From JAWWBS01 sp033720815 (GTDB lineage: Bacteria; Pseudomonadota; Gammaproteobacteria; Natronospirales; JAJUFS01), in NCBI GenBank assembly GCA_033720815.1, contig JAWWBT010000001.1:1-64000 (forward strand): 64,000 nt of DNA, read 5' to 3'. Positions 42,217 through 51,580 of this stretch are shown piece by piece. Below the pieces are notes generated by a model. The model was not told the origin of the DNA. It did not search any database and saw only the letters and a list, made by a program, of their open reading frames with translations. Each line of letters begins with the position of its first letter. The stretch's first letter is position 1. The position numbers and the translations under genes are program-made.

Positions 42217-42678
42217 TCAGTTCAGCACGGCAATGGCCAGGTTCAGCGCGCCTGCAAACAGGACCCAGGCGAGGTATGGCACCAGCAACCAGGCGGCAAC
42301 ATGATCGCGTTCGCGAAACGACAGGATGGTGCAGACGATGAACACGGCGAGCAGCAGCAGTTCGCCAAAAGCCACCCAGGGCATGTGCAGGCCGAAGAAC
42401 AGCGCCGACCACAGCGCGTTCAGGGCAAGCTGGATGAAATACGGAGTGAACGGCCGGCCGCGCTCACCCGCGGGAACCCGCAGCCACACCCGGGCACCGG
42501 CAACCGCGATGAAAACGTAAAGCAGCGTCCATACCGGGCCGAAAAGCCAGTTCGGCGGTGTCCACGAAGGCTTGGCAATGCCCGCGTACCAGTCACCCGG
42601 CGGGAAGAACGCACCGCTACTCGCCACTGCGGCAAGCAGGAGCAGGAACGCCGGATAGACCACCACCGGGCGGTTCAT
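42217..42678 (-). CDS. tspO: TspO/MBR family tryptophan-rich sensory protein
   Basis: A 153-residue outer- or inner-membrane five-helix protein of the TspO/translocator family. Landmarks are GDWYAGIAKPSWTPPNWLFGPVWTLLYVFIA, ALNALWSALFF and LVPYLAWVLFAGALNLAI, with the tryptophans that line the porphyrin/cholesterol site. Bacterial TspO binds or degrades porphyrins and takes part in light and oxygen stress, which fits the light-responsive theme, though the gene is 30 kb from the CarH island and has no visible TGTACA pair upstream. It is coupled by a 4-bp overlap to the small coiled-coil gene. Confidence 0.93.
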   Translation of the reverse strand: MNRPVVVYPAFLLLLAAVASSGAFFPPGDWYAGIAKPSWTPPNWLFGPVWTLLYVFIAVAGARVWLRVPAGERGRPFTPYFIQLALNALWSALFFGLHMPWVAFGELLLLAVFIVCTILSFRERDHVAAWLLVPYLAWVLFAGALNLAIAVLN

Positions 42679-42887
42679 TCCTCGCCCCGCTGTTCAATCT
42701 GCACCTGGACCTCGCGCAGTTCCTCGCGGGTCACGCGCTCGATTTCCAGCAAGGCATCCCGGTTCTCGAGCTGCTGTGACTGGTCTTCGAGGTCCTTGTC
42801 CAGGCCGCGCGCCAGGTCCTGCTTGATGCGCTCCAGGCGTTCCATCAGCTCGTCGCGACGGCGTTCGAGATCGGCCCGATCAGACAT
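42675..42887 (-). CDS. Small charged coiled-coil protein
   Basis: A 70-residue, highly charged helical protein (SDRADLERRRDELMERLERIKQDLARGLDKDLEDQSQQLENRDALLEIERVTREELREV): a continuous heptad coiled coil with no membrane segment. GGAGG lies 6 nt before ATG 42887; an ATG at 42911 is weaker. Its stop overlaps the tspO start by 4 bp, so it is co-translated with TspO. Similar short coiled coils are widespread before tspO-like genes but I do not recognise a named family; I take it as a small structural or TraR-free stress protein of unknown role. Confidence 0.7.
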   Translation of the reverse strand: MSDRADLERRRDELMERLERIKQDLARGLDKDLEDQSQQLENRDALLEIERVTREELREVQVQIEQRGEE

Positions 42888-42945
42888 GGTCCACCTCCTC
42901 GTGGTCGACATTTCCTACAGACTAGCGGGAATCGACTGCCGCGCA

Positions 42946-42975
42946 CAAAAAAAGCCCGGCAAATTGCCGGGCTTT
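42946..42975 (-). terminator. Terminator of the amidohydrolase operon
   Basis: AAAGCCCGGCAA and TTGCCGGGCTTT pair around one base; on the minus strand the stem is followed by T7. It lies 28 bp after the amidohydrolase stop. Confidence 0.9.
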
Positions 42976-43002
42976 CCGTGACATCGACAGACTGTCAGCC
43001 GC

Positions 43003-44304
43003 TCAGGGCGTGTCGTAAGCCTGTGGACGCTCTTCGTCGTCACGATAACGCTCGCGCAGCTTGATCTGTCGCGAGGTCATCTCGACCTTCTCGCCGCGGA
43101 TGAATACGTGGTCCGCGAAAGTGGTTACTTCCAGCGGGTCTCCGTCCCACACCACGACATCGGCGTCATAGCCCGGCGCGATACGACCGAAATTCTCGAC
43201 ACCATAGATTGCGGCAGGATTCACCGTCATTGCTTCCAGCGCCGCGGTCCACGGCAGGCCGTTCGCTACCGCATTACCCGCGTACTGGGTGATGTTGCGC
43301 GCATTGTGCGAGCCCGCCGTGAAGGCGACCTTCACACCGGCCGCGTTCAGCGCGGCGGCATTCTGCAGGGTCGAACCGATCATCTCGAAGGACGATGGCA
43401 GGTTCTGCAGGGCATCGATGATCACCGGCACCTCGGCCGCGGCCAGCTGGTCGGCAACCATCCACGCCTCGGCGCCACCGTTGATGACGAGATCCAGGTC
43501 GAAATCCTCGGCCAGGCGCAGTACTGCCTCGATATCGCTGGCACGATGCACCGTCACGACGAACGGCATCTCGCCACGCAATACCGGCTGCATTGCCTCG
43601 AGATCGAGGCGCGACAGCGCGTAGTCGTAGCGGTCGGCGGCCTCGAAGGCGCGGCGGTTATTACCGAAATCCTTCGCGTCCTGCAGCGCCTCGCGAAGTG
43701 CCAGCATGGCACCGCCACGGCTTTCGCCCCCGTAACCGGAACCGGTTTCACCGAAGGCGGCATGCATGGCAGCACGATCGACAAGGATGAAATCGTCGAC
43801 GCTGCCCAGCGAAATCACCGCGCTCTGGCCGTGAATCAGCTTGCCACCACTCCACGAAGTGCCCGGCACGCTCGCCGTACGGGTCACGCCTTCAATGCGC
43901 TGCACCGGGATCAGGGTTGAACGCGGGTTGATGGCATCGGCCACGTAATGCGCCGCGTTGAAACGATCACCGCTGTAGACATAGTCCACGGTGTCGTCCA
44001 CCGCGCCGACCTCGACCAGGCCGAGGTTGGTGGAAGGATCCATCAGGCCCGGCGTGACGACCTTGCCGGCCGCATCGATCACTGTCGCGTCTTCCGGGAT
44101 GACCACATCACTGCCGACCGCGGCAATGCGGCCGTCACGGATCAGCACGGTGCCTTCCTTGATCACGCCGGCCTCGGCCTGCGTGTGGACCACGCCATTG
44201 ATGATCGCAAAGGTCTCCGCGTGCACCGCCGTCGAAAGGAATCCGAAGCAGAGCAGCGAGAGCGTGAGGAAATGTCTCAGGTTGTTTCTCATGTGCTGTC
44301 TCAT
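43003..44304 (-). CDS. Exported amidohydrolase-like protein lacking the HxH metal motif
   Basis: A 433-residue periplasmic protein of the amidohydrolase superfamily (composite N- and C-terminal sandwich FAIINGVVHTQ...GPVLIRDGRIAAVG type and VVVWDGDPLEVTT). A signal peptide ends near VHAE (residue 30). Where relatives have PGxIDxHxH it reads PGLMDPSTNLG, so the two metal histidines are absent, and the later HxD positions are also atypical. It is probably non-catalytic or uses another site. Its start overlaps the active-looking paralogue by 4 bp. A partner or regulatory role for that paralogue is the likeliest idea, by inference. Confidence 0.85.
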   Translation of the reverse strand: MRQHMRNNLRHFLTLSLLCFGFLSTAVHAETFAIINGVVHTQAEAGVIKEGTVLIRDGRIAAVGSDVVIPEDATVIDAAGKVVTPGLMDPSTNLGLVEVGAVDDTVDYVYSGDRFNAAHYVADAINPRSTLIPVQRIEGVTRTASVPGTSWSGGKLIHGQSAVISLGSVDDFILVDRAAMHAAFGETGSGYGGESRGGAMLALREALQDAKDFGNNRRAFEAADRYDYALSRLDLEAMQPVLRGEMPFVVTVHRASDIEAVLRLAEDFDLDLVINGGAEAWMVADQLAAAEVPVIIDALQNLPSSFEMIGSTLQNAAALNAAGVKVAFTAGSHNARNITQYAGNAVANGLPWTAALEAMTVNPAAIYGVENFGRIAPGYDADVVVWDGDPLEVTTFADHVFIRGEKVEMTSRQIKLRERYRDDEERPQAYDTP

Positions 44305-45710
44305 TGGATCTGGCCCTCCACTTCGATGATGCCGATTTCGAAATCCGTCTTCGGCTGGAAGGCAGGGTCGTTGCGGTCATACGCCAGTGCGCCGTCGATG
44401 AAGACCTGCTCGGCCTGCGAGTAGACGCTGAACGGGCTGCCGGACCAGATTACGATATCGGCCATCTTGCCGGTCTCCAGCGAACCGGTCTGGTCAGCGA
44501 TACCCAGCGACTTCGCGGCATTGATGGTGAGCCAGCGCATGGCCTGTTCCGGCTTGATATCCATGCCGGCACGGTTTGCTGCGGCCATCGCCTTGGCGGC
44601 TTCCTGGTTCAGGCGCTGGATACCGACCTCGGAATCGGAATGCACGATGGCGCAGGCGCCAGCGGAATCGACCAGCGGCACGTTTTCACGCACGCCGTCG
44701 AAGGCTTCCATCTTGAAGCCCCACCAGTCGGCCCACATCGCGGCACAGGTGCCCGCTTCGGCAAGTTCTTCGCCGATCTTGTAGGCCTCTACGGCGTGAT
44801 GGAAGGTGCCCACCTTGTAGCCGAACTCGTCGGCGATATCGAGCATGACCAGCATCTCGTCGGCGCGGTAGCAATGGTTATGGATGAGGATCTCGCCCTT
44901 CAGCACGCCAGCCAGGGTTTCAAGCGCAAGGTCACGCTTTGGCGGTTCACCCTCGCCACGCTCGGCGGCTTCGAGCTTTTCCAGGTATTCCTCGGCGTCG
45001 ATCCAGGCATTGCGATAGCCGGCGACATTGCCCATGCGCGTGGACGGCGAGCGACCCTTGCTGCCGTAAACACGCTTCGGGTTCTCACCGCAGGCCATCT
45101 TCAGGCCATGCGGGGCACCCGGGAATTTCATGTCCATCACGGACTGGCCCGGCACGTTCTTGAGCGTCACACCGCGGCCACCGAACAGGTTTGCTGAACC
45201 CGGCAGTACCTGCAACGAGGTCACGCCGCCGGCCAGTGCCGTCATGAAACCCGGGTCCTGCGGCCACACCGAATGCTCGGCCCAGACTTCCGCCGTGTTC
45301 GGCGACGTCATTTCATTGCCGTCGGCATGAGCGTCGACACCCGGCGACGGGTAATCGCCCAGGTGGGAATGCACATCGATAATGCCCGGTGTCACGAACT
45401 TGCCCTTCGCATCCAGCGTTTTCACACCCTCGGGTGCATCGACCTGGCTGCCGACCGCGGCAATCCTGCCGTCCTGGATCAGCAACTGGCCGTTCTCGAT
45501 CTTCTCACCGGTGCCCGTAAACAGCGTGGCGTTGGTGATCAGCATGGCCTCGGAAGGCATCGGCTCATAGGTGGAGGGAAAGGGTTTGTCCGCCTCAGGC
45601 GCCTTGGCCTTTGCGGATGCCGGTGCTTCGTCGCCACCGCAGCCAAGCAGGGTGACTGCGAGCAAGCCGGCCAGCGCGAGGGGAACGCGCCGGAAAGAGC
45701 ATCGTTGCAT
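44301..45710 (-). CDS. Lipoprotein amidohydrolase with intact metal motif
   Basis: A 469-residue metal-dependent hydrolase bound to a membrane through lipobox TLLGC (about Cys24). The motif PGIIDVHSHLGDYPSPG holds the HxH, later histidines occur in ILIHNHCYRADEM and VGTFHHAVEAYK, and the Asp position in AIVHSDSE. It is an imidazolonepropionase/dihydroorotase-like member of unknown substrate; a role in peptide or hydantoin breakdown is common for exported members. ATG 45710 has GGAGG 5 nt upstream; the open frame extends further but carries no signal. It is coupled to the HxH-less paralogue. Confidence 0.88.
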   Translation of the reverse strand: MQRCSFRRVPLALAGLLAVTLLGCGGDEAPASAKAKAPEADKPFPSTYEPMPSEAMLITNATLFTGTGEKIENGQLLIQDGRIAAVGSQVDAPEGVKTLDAKGKFVTPGIIDVHSHLGDYPSPGVDAHADGNEMTSPNTAEVWAEHSVWPQDPGFMTALAGGVTSLQVLPGSANLFGGRGVTLKNVPGQSVMDMKFPGAPHGLKMACGENPKRVYGSKGRSPSTRMGNVAGYRNAWIDAEEYLEKLEAAERGEGEPPKRDLALETLAGVLKGEILIHNHCYRADEMLVMLDIADEFGYKVGTFHHAVEAYKIGEELAEAGTCAAMWADWWGFKMEAFDGVRENVPLVDSAGACAIVHSDSEVGIQRLNQEAAKAMAAANRAGMDIKPEQAMRWLTINAAKSLGIADQTGSLETGKMADIVIWSGSPFSVYSQAEQVFIDGALAYDRNDPAFQPKTDFEIGIIEVEGQIQ

Positions 45711-45876
45711 CACGACCTCCAGTTTCTTCTGTTGTAGGGGAGTCGGCAGGCTACGACGAGCGCGCGAGCCACCGCAAGCGCCGAGTTCCACGGGCGCTGC
45801 AACATCGACCCGTCCATGACGGGGCAAGCCGCGCGTGTCTGTGTAGAATGAATCCAGGTTTCAAGGGGAACTCTCC

Positions 45877-47859
45877 ATGGGCGGAGCACTGCAACAGATT
45901 CTCGTCCTGCTCGGCATTACGGTGCTGGCAGTCATGATCCTGATGCGCCTGCGCCTGCCTCCGATCCTCGGATATCTCGTTACCGGCCTGCTGGTAGGAC
46001 CCTATGGTCTCGGCTGGTTCGACAACACCGAAGAAACCCGCCAACTGGCCGAGTTCGGCGTGGTCTTCCTGCTGTTCACGCTTGGCCTCGAGGTCTCCCT
46101 GCCGCGCCTGCTGGTGATGAAGAAGGAAGTGCTGGTGCTCGGCAGTGCCCAGGTCGCGGTGACGACGCTGATGGCCGTAGGGCTTTCGGGGCTATTCGAT
46201 ATATCGCCGGAAATTGCCATCGTCATCGGTGGTGCCTTCGCCATGTCATCCACCGCCATCGTCGCGAAACAGCTGAAGGAACAGCTCGAACTGCACCAGC
46301 CCCATGGCCGCCTGTCGATCGGCATCCTGTTGTTCCAGGATATTGCCGTCGTGCCGTTCATCATCCTGATCGCTTCAATCGGCGGTGATGGCGGGCAGTC
46401 GCTATGGGAAGACCTCGGCATGGCCACGGTAAAGGGCGCGATCGCGCTGGCGATCGTGCTGGCCATTGGTCGCTGGTTGCTGCGCCCGCTGTTCCATGAG
46501 GTTGCGAAAACGCGGTCCGCGGAAATCTTCACGCTTGCGGTACTGCTGTTCACCCTCGCCTCCGCGTGGGCAACGCACGAATTCGGCCTGTCGTTGGCGC
46601 TGGGCGCCTTCCTGGCGGGCATGATGCTCGGCGAGACGGAATTCCGTCACCAGGTCGAAGCCGACATTCGCCCGTTTCGTGACATGCTGCTCGGCCTGTT
46701 CTTCGTCACCATCGGCATGCTGGTCAATCCCCATGCGATGGAACCGGTTATCGGTTACGTGCTGCTGGGCGCGTTTTCGCTGATGGTGTTCAAGCTGGTC
46801 ACGATCACGCTACTCGGTCGGCTGGTTTCGAGTAACTGGAACGCCTCCCTGCGGGCAGGCATCGTGCTGGCACACAGCGGTGAATTCTCGTTCGCACTGC
46901 TTACCCTCGCTATCGGCCAGGACCTGCTCGGTGAATCGCTGGCGCAGATCGCACTCGGCAGCATCATGTTGAGCATGGTGTTCTCGCCACTGCTGATCCG
47001 GCATAGCGGAAGGCTCGCGCGCTTCGTACAGAGCGACCAGGAGGATGTCGAAAAGGACATGCTCGAACACGCTGTCGCACGGCATGAACTGAATACCAAG
47101 GATCACGTCATCATCTGTGGTTACGGTCGAGTCGGCCAGAACATCGCACGTTTCCTGGAAAAGGAAGGTTTCGACTACATCGCGCTCGACCTGGACCCCT
47201 ACCGTGTCCGCTCCGCGCGAGCAGCCGGCGACCCGGTTTACTATGGCGACGCCACGCACCTGGATGTATTGCACGCAGCAGGTCTCGATACGGCAAAGAT
47301 CCTGGTGCAATCGTATTACGGCGTGGAAATTTCGATGAAGATTCTCGAGCAGGTGCGCGGGAAATACCCTGACCTGCCGATCCTGATACGTACCCGTGAT
47401 GACACGCATCTCGACAAGCTGCAAAGCGCCGGCGCCACCGAAGTGGTGCCGGAAACGCTGGAAGCCAGCCTGATGATGTCGGCGCACGTGATGTCGTTCC
47501 TTGGCGTACCCATGCGGCGAATCCTCAAGGACATCCAGGACGTTCGAGAGCACCGCTATGAATTGCTGCGTTCGGTGTTCCGTGGCCAGGATGCGCAACG
47601 CATCGATGAGACCCATGCATTACGCGAGCAGCTGGCCACGGTGAAGATCAAGGAAAACAGCGAGGCTGCCGGACGGCAGTTGCAGACGCTGAACCTGGAA
47701 CGCTTCGGCGTGGTTGTTACCGGCCTTCGCCGCGACGGCATTCTCGGTCGCCAACCTGACCCGGATACCGAGCTGCGTAGTGGTGACGTGCTGGTACTGT
47801 TCGGCACGCCTGAAGACCTGGACCGCGCCGAGAACGAGATACTGAAACGCCCGGACTGA
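45877..47859 (+). CDS. Monovalent cation:proton antiporter-2 with TrkA domains (KefB/KefC type)
   Basis: A 660-residue inner-membrane antiporter. Residues 1-380 hold about 12 helices of the CPA2 family (GLLVGPYGLGWFDNT, FLLFTLGLEVSLPRL, FAMSSTAIVAKQL, GAFLAGMMLGETEFRH). An RCK/TrkA-N domain follows with the NAD loop VIICGYGRVGQNIARFL near residue 408, and a TrkA-C domain ends the protein (GILGRQPDPDTELRSGDVLVLFG). It should exchange K+ or Na+ for protons, gated by the C-terminal domains. ATG 45877 has GGGGA 9 nt upstream; TAGAAT at 45844 may be its -10. A KefF/KefG partner is absent, so the symbol is withheld. Confidence 0.93.
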   Translation: MGGALQQILVLLGITVLAVMILMRLRLPPILGYLVTGLLVGPYGLGWFDNTEETRQLAEFGVVFLLFTLGLEVSLPRLLVMKKEVLVLGSAQVAVTTLMAVGLSGLFDISPEIAIVIGGAFAMSSTAIVAKQLKEQLELHQPHGRLSIGILLFQDIAVVPFIILIASIGGDGGQSLWEDLGMATVKGAIALAIVLAIGRWLLRPLFHEVAKTRSAEIFTLAVLLFTLASAWATHEFGLSLALGAFLAGMMLGETEFRHQVEADIRPFRDMLLGLFFVTIGMLVNPHAMEPVIGYVLLGAFSLMVFKLVTITLLGRLVSSNWNASLRAGIVLAHSGEFSFALLTLAIGQDLLGESLAQIALGSIMLSMVFSPLLIRHSGRLARFVQSDQEDVEKDMLEHAVARHELNTKDHVIICGYGRVGQNIARFLEKEGFDYIALDLDPYRVRSARAAGDPVYYGDATHLDVLHAAGLDTAKILVQSYYGVEISMKILEQVRGKYPDLPILIRTRDDTHLDKLQSAGATEVVPETLEASLMMSAHVMSFLGVPMRRILKDIQDVREHRYELLRSVFRGQDAQRIDETHALREQLATVKIKENSEAAGRQLQTLNLERFGVVVTGLRRDGILGRQPDPDTELRSGDVLVLFGTPEDLDRAENEILKRPD

Positions 47860-47871
47860 GCCGGGCGCTTT
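47848..47871 (+). terminator. Weak terminator at the antiporter stop
   Basis: GCCCGG (47849-47854) pairs with CCGGGC (47861-47866) over the stop codon and is followed by GCTTTCCTT. The T-tract is poor. Confidence 0.4.
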
Positions 47872-47873
47872 CC

Positions 47874-48437
47874 TTACTCCTGCAGGCGCTGTTCGCGCGC
47901 CGGCCCCTCCATCAATGGCCCGGGCGGTACCTGCTTCAGCAATGCTTTCGCCGCGGCGCGAATGCGTTCCATCGTCACCGGCCCTTCGACCAGGCCCGAT
48001 GCAATCCCTTCGTAAAGCGCCTTCCCGTCATGCAGCAGGTGCACATGCAGGGTACCGACCCGAAGTGGCACATCGCGCGGTTCAGGCAGGTGACGGTCGA
48101 TCACCGCGCCAGCAAACGTCACTCGCTCATAGTGCTCTTCCTGGTATTCCTCGGTGACGTAGGTGACGTATTCGAGCTGGATATCGCCTCCGGACTCGAC
48201 CTGCCGGTAACCAAGACGCCGCATTTCCTCACCCAGCGCCGCCTCGATCTGCGCGCGTGACTGCCGGGTGCGCATCGGTCCGAGCGGCACATCGCTGCGA
48301 TCCGGCACAACTTCGAATGTCGTGAAGGTGCCAATGACGTCGGTATCCACCGGATGAATCTCGACGGTAGGGCCCGAAGAACAGGCGGCAACCAGGGCCG
48401 CACAGCAACCGACCATGACAAGGTGGAAAAGTCGCAT
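47874..48437 (-). CDS. DUF4136-like lipoprotein
   Basis: A 187-residue outer-membrane or periplasmic lipoprotein with lipobox ALVAAC (about Cys18). The body FTTFEVVPDRSD, ALGEEMRRLGYRQVESGGDIQLEYVTYV and LHVHLLHDGKALYEGIASGLVE follows the DUF4136 pattern, in which a conserved A/E(I)xxEMxxxGY stretch precedes a beta core. No activity is known for the family. The ATG at 48437 begins MRLFHLVMVGCCAALVAAC; the longer frame belongs to antisense DNA of purT. It is monocistronic and lies between convergent and divergent neighbours. Confidence 0.82.
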   Translation of the reverse strand: MRLFHLVMVGCCAALVAACSSGPTVEIHPVDTDVIGTFTTFEVVPDRSDVPLGPMRTRQSRAQIEAALGEEMRRLGYRQVESGGDIQLEYVTYVTEEYQEEHYERVTFAGAVIDRHLPEPRDVPLRVGTLHVHLLHDGKALYEGIASGLVEGPVTMERIRAAAKALLKQVPPGPLMEGPAREQRLQE

Positions 48438-48537
48438 GGATGAATCCCTTCCTGGTGTATTTACCTTTTTCCAGAGTAGCACCGCGCCGCCTGCGTGACC
48501 TAGAATCCGTTTTTCACCTTTCAATCGGGGCAACTGC

Positions 48538-49719
48538 ATGACCACCATCGGCACGCCACTCGGCAACACGGCGACGAAAATACTCCTGCTCGGCTCGGGC
48601 GAACTCGGCAAGGAAGTGGCCATCGAGGCGCAGCGTCTCGGGATCGAGGTGGTTGCCGTGGATCGCTACGAAAATGCGCCGGCTATGCAGGTAGCGCATC
48701 GTGCCCATGTGATCGACATGCTCGATGGCGACGAGCTGCGCCGGGTAATCCTGGAGGAAGACCCGGATCTCGTCGTGCCGGAGATCGAGGCCATCGCCAC
48801 TGCCACGTTGCTGGAACTGGAAGACGAAGGTCATCGCGTCGTGCCGACCGCGCGTGCCGCGCGCCTGACGATGGACCGCGAAGGCATCCGCCGCCTGGCC
48901 GCGGAAGATCTCGGCCTGCCGACGTCACCCTATCGCTTCGCCGATGAATTCGAGGACTTCGAAGCCGCCGTCCATGAAATCGGCATGCCCTGCGTGGTGA
49001 AGCCGGTGATGTCGTCGTCGGGCAAGGGCCAGTCACTGGTCCGCGAGGCAGCCGATATCCGGAAGGCCTGGGACTATGCGCAGGAAGGCGGCCGCGCCGG
49101 CAAGGGACGTGTCATCGTCGAGGGATTCGTGGATTTCGATTACGAGATCACCCTGCTGACGGTGGTTCACACCGACGGCACATCGTTCTGCGCACCGATC
49201 GGTCACCGCCAGGAAGATGGCGACTATCGCGAATCCTGGCAGCCGCACCCGATGACCGACACTGCCCTCCAACGGGCGCAACAGGTTGCCGGCGCCATCA
49301 CCAACAATCTTGGCGGCTACGGCATCTTCGGAGTGGAGCTTTTCGTGAAGGGCGATAACGTGTGGTTCAGCGAGGTATCACCGCGTCCGCACGACACCGG
49401 CATGGTGACGATGATTTCGCAGGATCTCTCGGAATTCGCGTTGCACCTGCGTGCCATCCTGAAATTGCCGATACCCGAGATTCGCCAGCACGGCCCTTCC
49501 GCCTCGGCCGTGATCCTGGTCGAAGGCGAAAGCGATGCCGTGCAGTTCGGCAATATCGAACGCGCGCTGACCGAGCCCGACACGGAACTGCGACTCTTCG
49601 GCAAGCCGACAGTGTCCGGTCGCCGTCGCATGGGCGTGGCGCTCGCGCGTGGGGAAGATGTCGAGGATGCTCGCCGCAAGGCGCGCGATGCGGCAGGCGC
49701 GGTCAGCGTGAAAACCTGA
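48538..49719 (+). CDS. purT: Formate-dependent phosphoribosylglycinamide formyltransferase
   Basis: ATP-grasp enzyme of purine synthesis that uses formate and ATP to formylate GAR, 393 residues. It begins TTIGTPLGNTATKILLLGSGELGKEVAIEAQRLG (pre-ATP-grasp nucleotide fold). Further blocks are VVKPVMSSSGKGQS, VEGFVDFDYEITLL, GIFGVELFVKGDNVWFSEVSPRPHDTG and LFGKPTVSGRRRMGVALA, all as in PurT. It is a single gene; TAGAAT at 48501-48506 may be its -10. It gives a folate-independent alternative to PurN. No regulatory element such as a PurR box was recognised. Confidence 0.96.
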   Translation: MTTIGTPLGNTATKILLLGSGELGKEVAIEAQRLGIEVVAVDRYENAPAMQVAHRAHVIDMLDGDELRRVILEEDPDLVVPEIEAIATATLLELEDEGHRVVPTARAARLTMDREGIRRLAAEDLGLPTSPYRFADEFEDFEAAVHEIGMPCVVKPVMSSSGKGQSLVREAADIRKAWDYAQEGGRAGKGRVIVEGFVDFDYEITLLTVVHTDGTSFCAPIGHRQEDGDYRESWQPHPMTDTALQRAQQVAGAITNNLGGYGIFGVELFVKGDNVWFSEVSPRPHDTGMVTMISQDLSEFALHLRAILKLPIPEIRQHGPSASAVILVEGESDAVQFGNIERALTEPDTELRLFGKPTVSGRRRMGVALARGEDVEDARRKARDAAGAVSVKT

Positions 49720-49734
49720 ATCGCTGGAACCGGG

Positions 49735-51546
49735 TTACCAGTTCCAGGCCTGGAACGCGATGACATCGTAGGCGAGGAAAATCCCCGCCCATGCCAATGC
49801 CGTGACAAGCCCCACGCCACTTCGCAACGGCGCATAAAGGTGCCGGCGCCACAGGGCGACGAGGTAGGCCGGCAACGCCAGCACCGCGAATACGGGAGCA
49901 ACAATACTGGCTGCCAGCAGACCGATTGCCATGGCACCCGGTCGCGCCAGCTCCGGCAGGCTCATCAGGTGAAAGAGTATCGGCACCGCCAGCGCGGCGA
50001 GCACCGCGACACCTGACAGCGCGGTCGGGAAGAGTTCCAGCCAGCCATCGATACGCTTGCGATTGCGCCAGCCCTTCAGCGGCACTCGCGTCAGCTGCAA
50101 TATCGCAAGCCCTGACCCCGGCAGGAGAACCAGTAGCGCGGCGAGCGGCCACCACGCCTTCCACGCCGGGACCTGGCGCCACTCCGCAGCACTGTTCCAG
50201 AGCAGCAACCCTTCATCGCTTTCCTGCCATTGCCAGTCCGACCACCACAGGCGACGATCGCGTAGCCAGCCATCTGCGGTCGCTGCCGCGACCAGCTGGC
50301 GCTCGCGGATGCCCGGACCGCGCAGGCACAAGGCCTGCCTGCAAGGCCGTGCGCGCAACGGCCCTGCCATGTCGAGCAGCATCTGCTGCGGCGGGGAAAT
50401 ATCGCCGCTGCGACGGTAGTATCCCGACAGGATCGCCGGCGGATGATCTCCAGGATCGAGCCCTTGCGCGGGCAGGGTTGTTTCCAGCTGTCCGCGCAAC
50501 AGCTCCTCGAAGTCGGCAATGGCCGCCGCGGAACCACCCTGGTTGACCAGCAGCACGTAGCCGCCGTTGCGTTCCGGCAGGTAGGCAAATGCAGCCCGGT
50601 AACCCGGCGTGCGACCACGCAGGCCGAATTGCAGGATGCCTCCCGGATATTCGCGGCGGAACCCGCGGGTTCGCGGTCCGGGCAACTCGGCAGGCCCTTC
50701 CAGCAAAGCCACGAGATCGGGCCCCAGCACTCGCTCGCCGTTACGCTCGCCATCGTTCAGGAGCAGCTGAAGGAAAATCGCCAGGTCACGGGCCGTCACC
50801 CACCAGTCACCCGCTGCGGCCAGGTTCAGTTCCAGTGGCTGAATGGGTCGGCCATGGGCATCGTGGGCGGGAGCAACATTGCTCGACGGCTGGCCGAGAA
50901 GGATCGATGTACCCAGCGGCACGTTCACGAGCGGGTCGATGATGTCCTGCAGGGGAGCCGCGGCAGCTTCTTCGGCAATATAGGCTGCAATCGCCGTGTT
51001 CAGCACGGAATGGCGATAACGCGAGCCGGGACGAAACGCCGTCTCGCCGGCACGGAAGGATCGGTTGATGGCGGCCAGCAGTGGCTGGCCATCAGCCGGC
51101 ATGACGATATCGCGATAATGCGGCTGGGCGAGCCCGGCCCTGTGCATCAGGAGGTCCTCGATGCGAACTGGACGATCGGCATACCAGTCATTGCGGAGGT
51201 CGACCTCGGGGGCGCGATCCAGCACCGCGTCATCGAGCGAGAGCGAACCGTCTTCGGCAAGCAGACCTACCACCAGCGCAACAAGGACTTCACCCGCGGA
51301 ACCCAGGCGAAACCGGCTGTCGTTGCTGATGCCGTTGCCGCTGGCAAAGGTGCGAACGGATTCGCGATCGAATACCGCTGCGGACACGCCGACCAAATCG
51401 TGACGCAAGCGGAGGGCATCGATTGCAGCTGCAAGGGATTCGTCGTTGCCGCGCGGTCGCGGATCGCCCACGCGTACCTCGTCATCGGCCTGCGCGAACA
51501 GCGGGCAGGCAAGCAGCAGGAATCCGATAATGACGAAAATTCGCAA
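49735..51546 (-). CDS. Membrane-bound beta-lactamase-fold protein with altered active site
   Basis: A 603-residue exported protein: signal peptide to about residue 20 (LFAQA), a penicillin-binding/beta-lactamase class C fold (about 35-390), a beta insert (390-470) and a C-terminal part with three to four helices (from about 475: AALLVLLPGSGLAILQL, VAVLAALAVPILFHL, GLLAASIVAPVFAVLALPAYLVALW). In place of the SxxK of active members it has S83-A-G-E86, and the YxN site reads HSV near 179-181. It is therefore probably not a normal serine hydrolase. A hairpin lies between its start and the BON gene upstream. Function is unknown. Confidence 0.8.
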   Translation of the reverse strand: MRIFVIIGFLLLACPLFAQADDEVRVGDPRPRGNDESLAAAIDALRLRHDLVGVSAAVFDRESVRTFASGNGISNDSRFRLGSAGEVLVALVVGLLAEDGSLSLDDAVLDRAPEVDLRNDWYADRPVRIEDLLMHRAGLAQPHYRDIVMPADGQPLLAAINRSFRAGETAFRPGSRYRHSVLNTAIAAYIAEEAAAAPLQDIIDPLVNVPLGTSILLGQPSSNVAPAHDAHGRPIQPLELNLAAAGDWWVTARDLAIFLQLLLNDGERNGERVLGPDLVALLEGPAELPGPRTRGFRREYPGGILQFGLRGRTPGYRAAFAYLPERNGGYVLLVNQGGSAAAIADFEELLRGQLETTLPAQGLDPGDHPPAILSGYYRRSGDISPPQQMLLDMAGPLRARPCRQALCLRGPGIRERQLVAAATADGWLRDRRLWWSDWQWQESDEGLLLWNSAAEWRQVPAWKAWWPLAALLVLLPGSGLAILQLTRVPLKGWRNRKRIDGWLELFPTALSGVAVLAALAVPILFHLMSLPELARPGAMAIGLLAASIVAPVFAVLALPAYLVALWRRHLYAPLRSGVGLVTALAWAGIFLAYDVIAFQAWNW

Positions 51547-51548
51547 AG

Positions 51549-51580
51549 GAAAAGCCCCGGCGTAGAAAACGACCGGGGCT
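51549..51580 (-). terminator. Terminator of the BON-domain gene
   Basis: On the minus strand AGCCCCGG and CCGGGGCT pair with a 12-nt loop, followed by TTTTCC. It lies between the BON gene and the following start. Confidence 0.75.
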
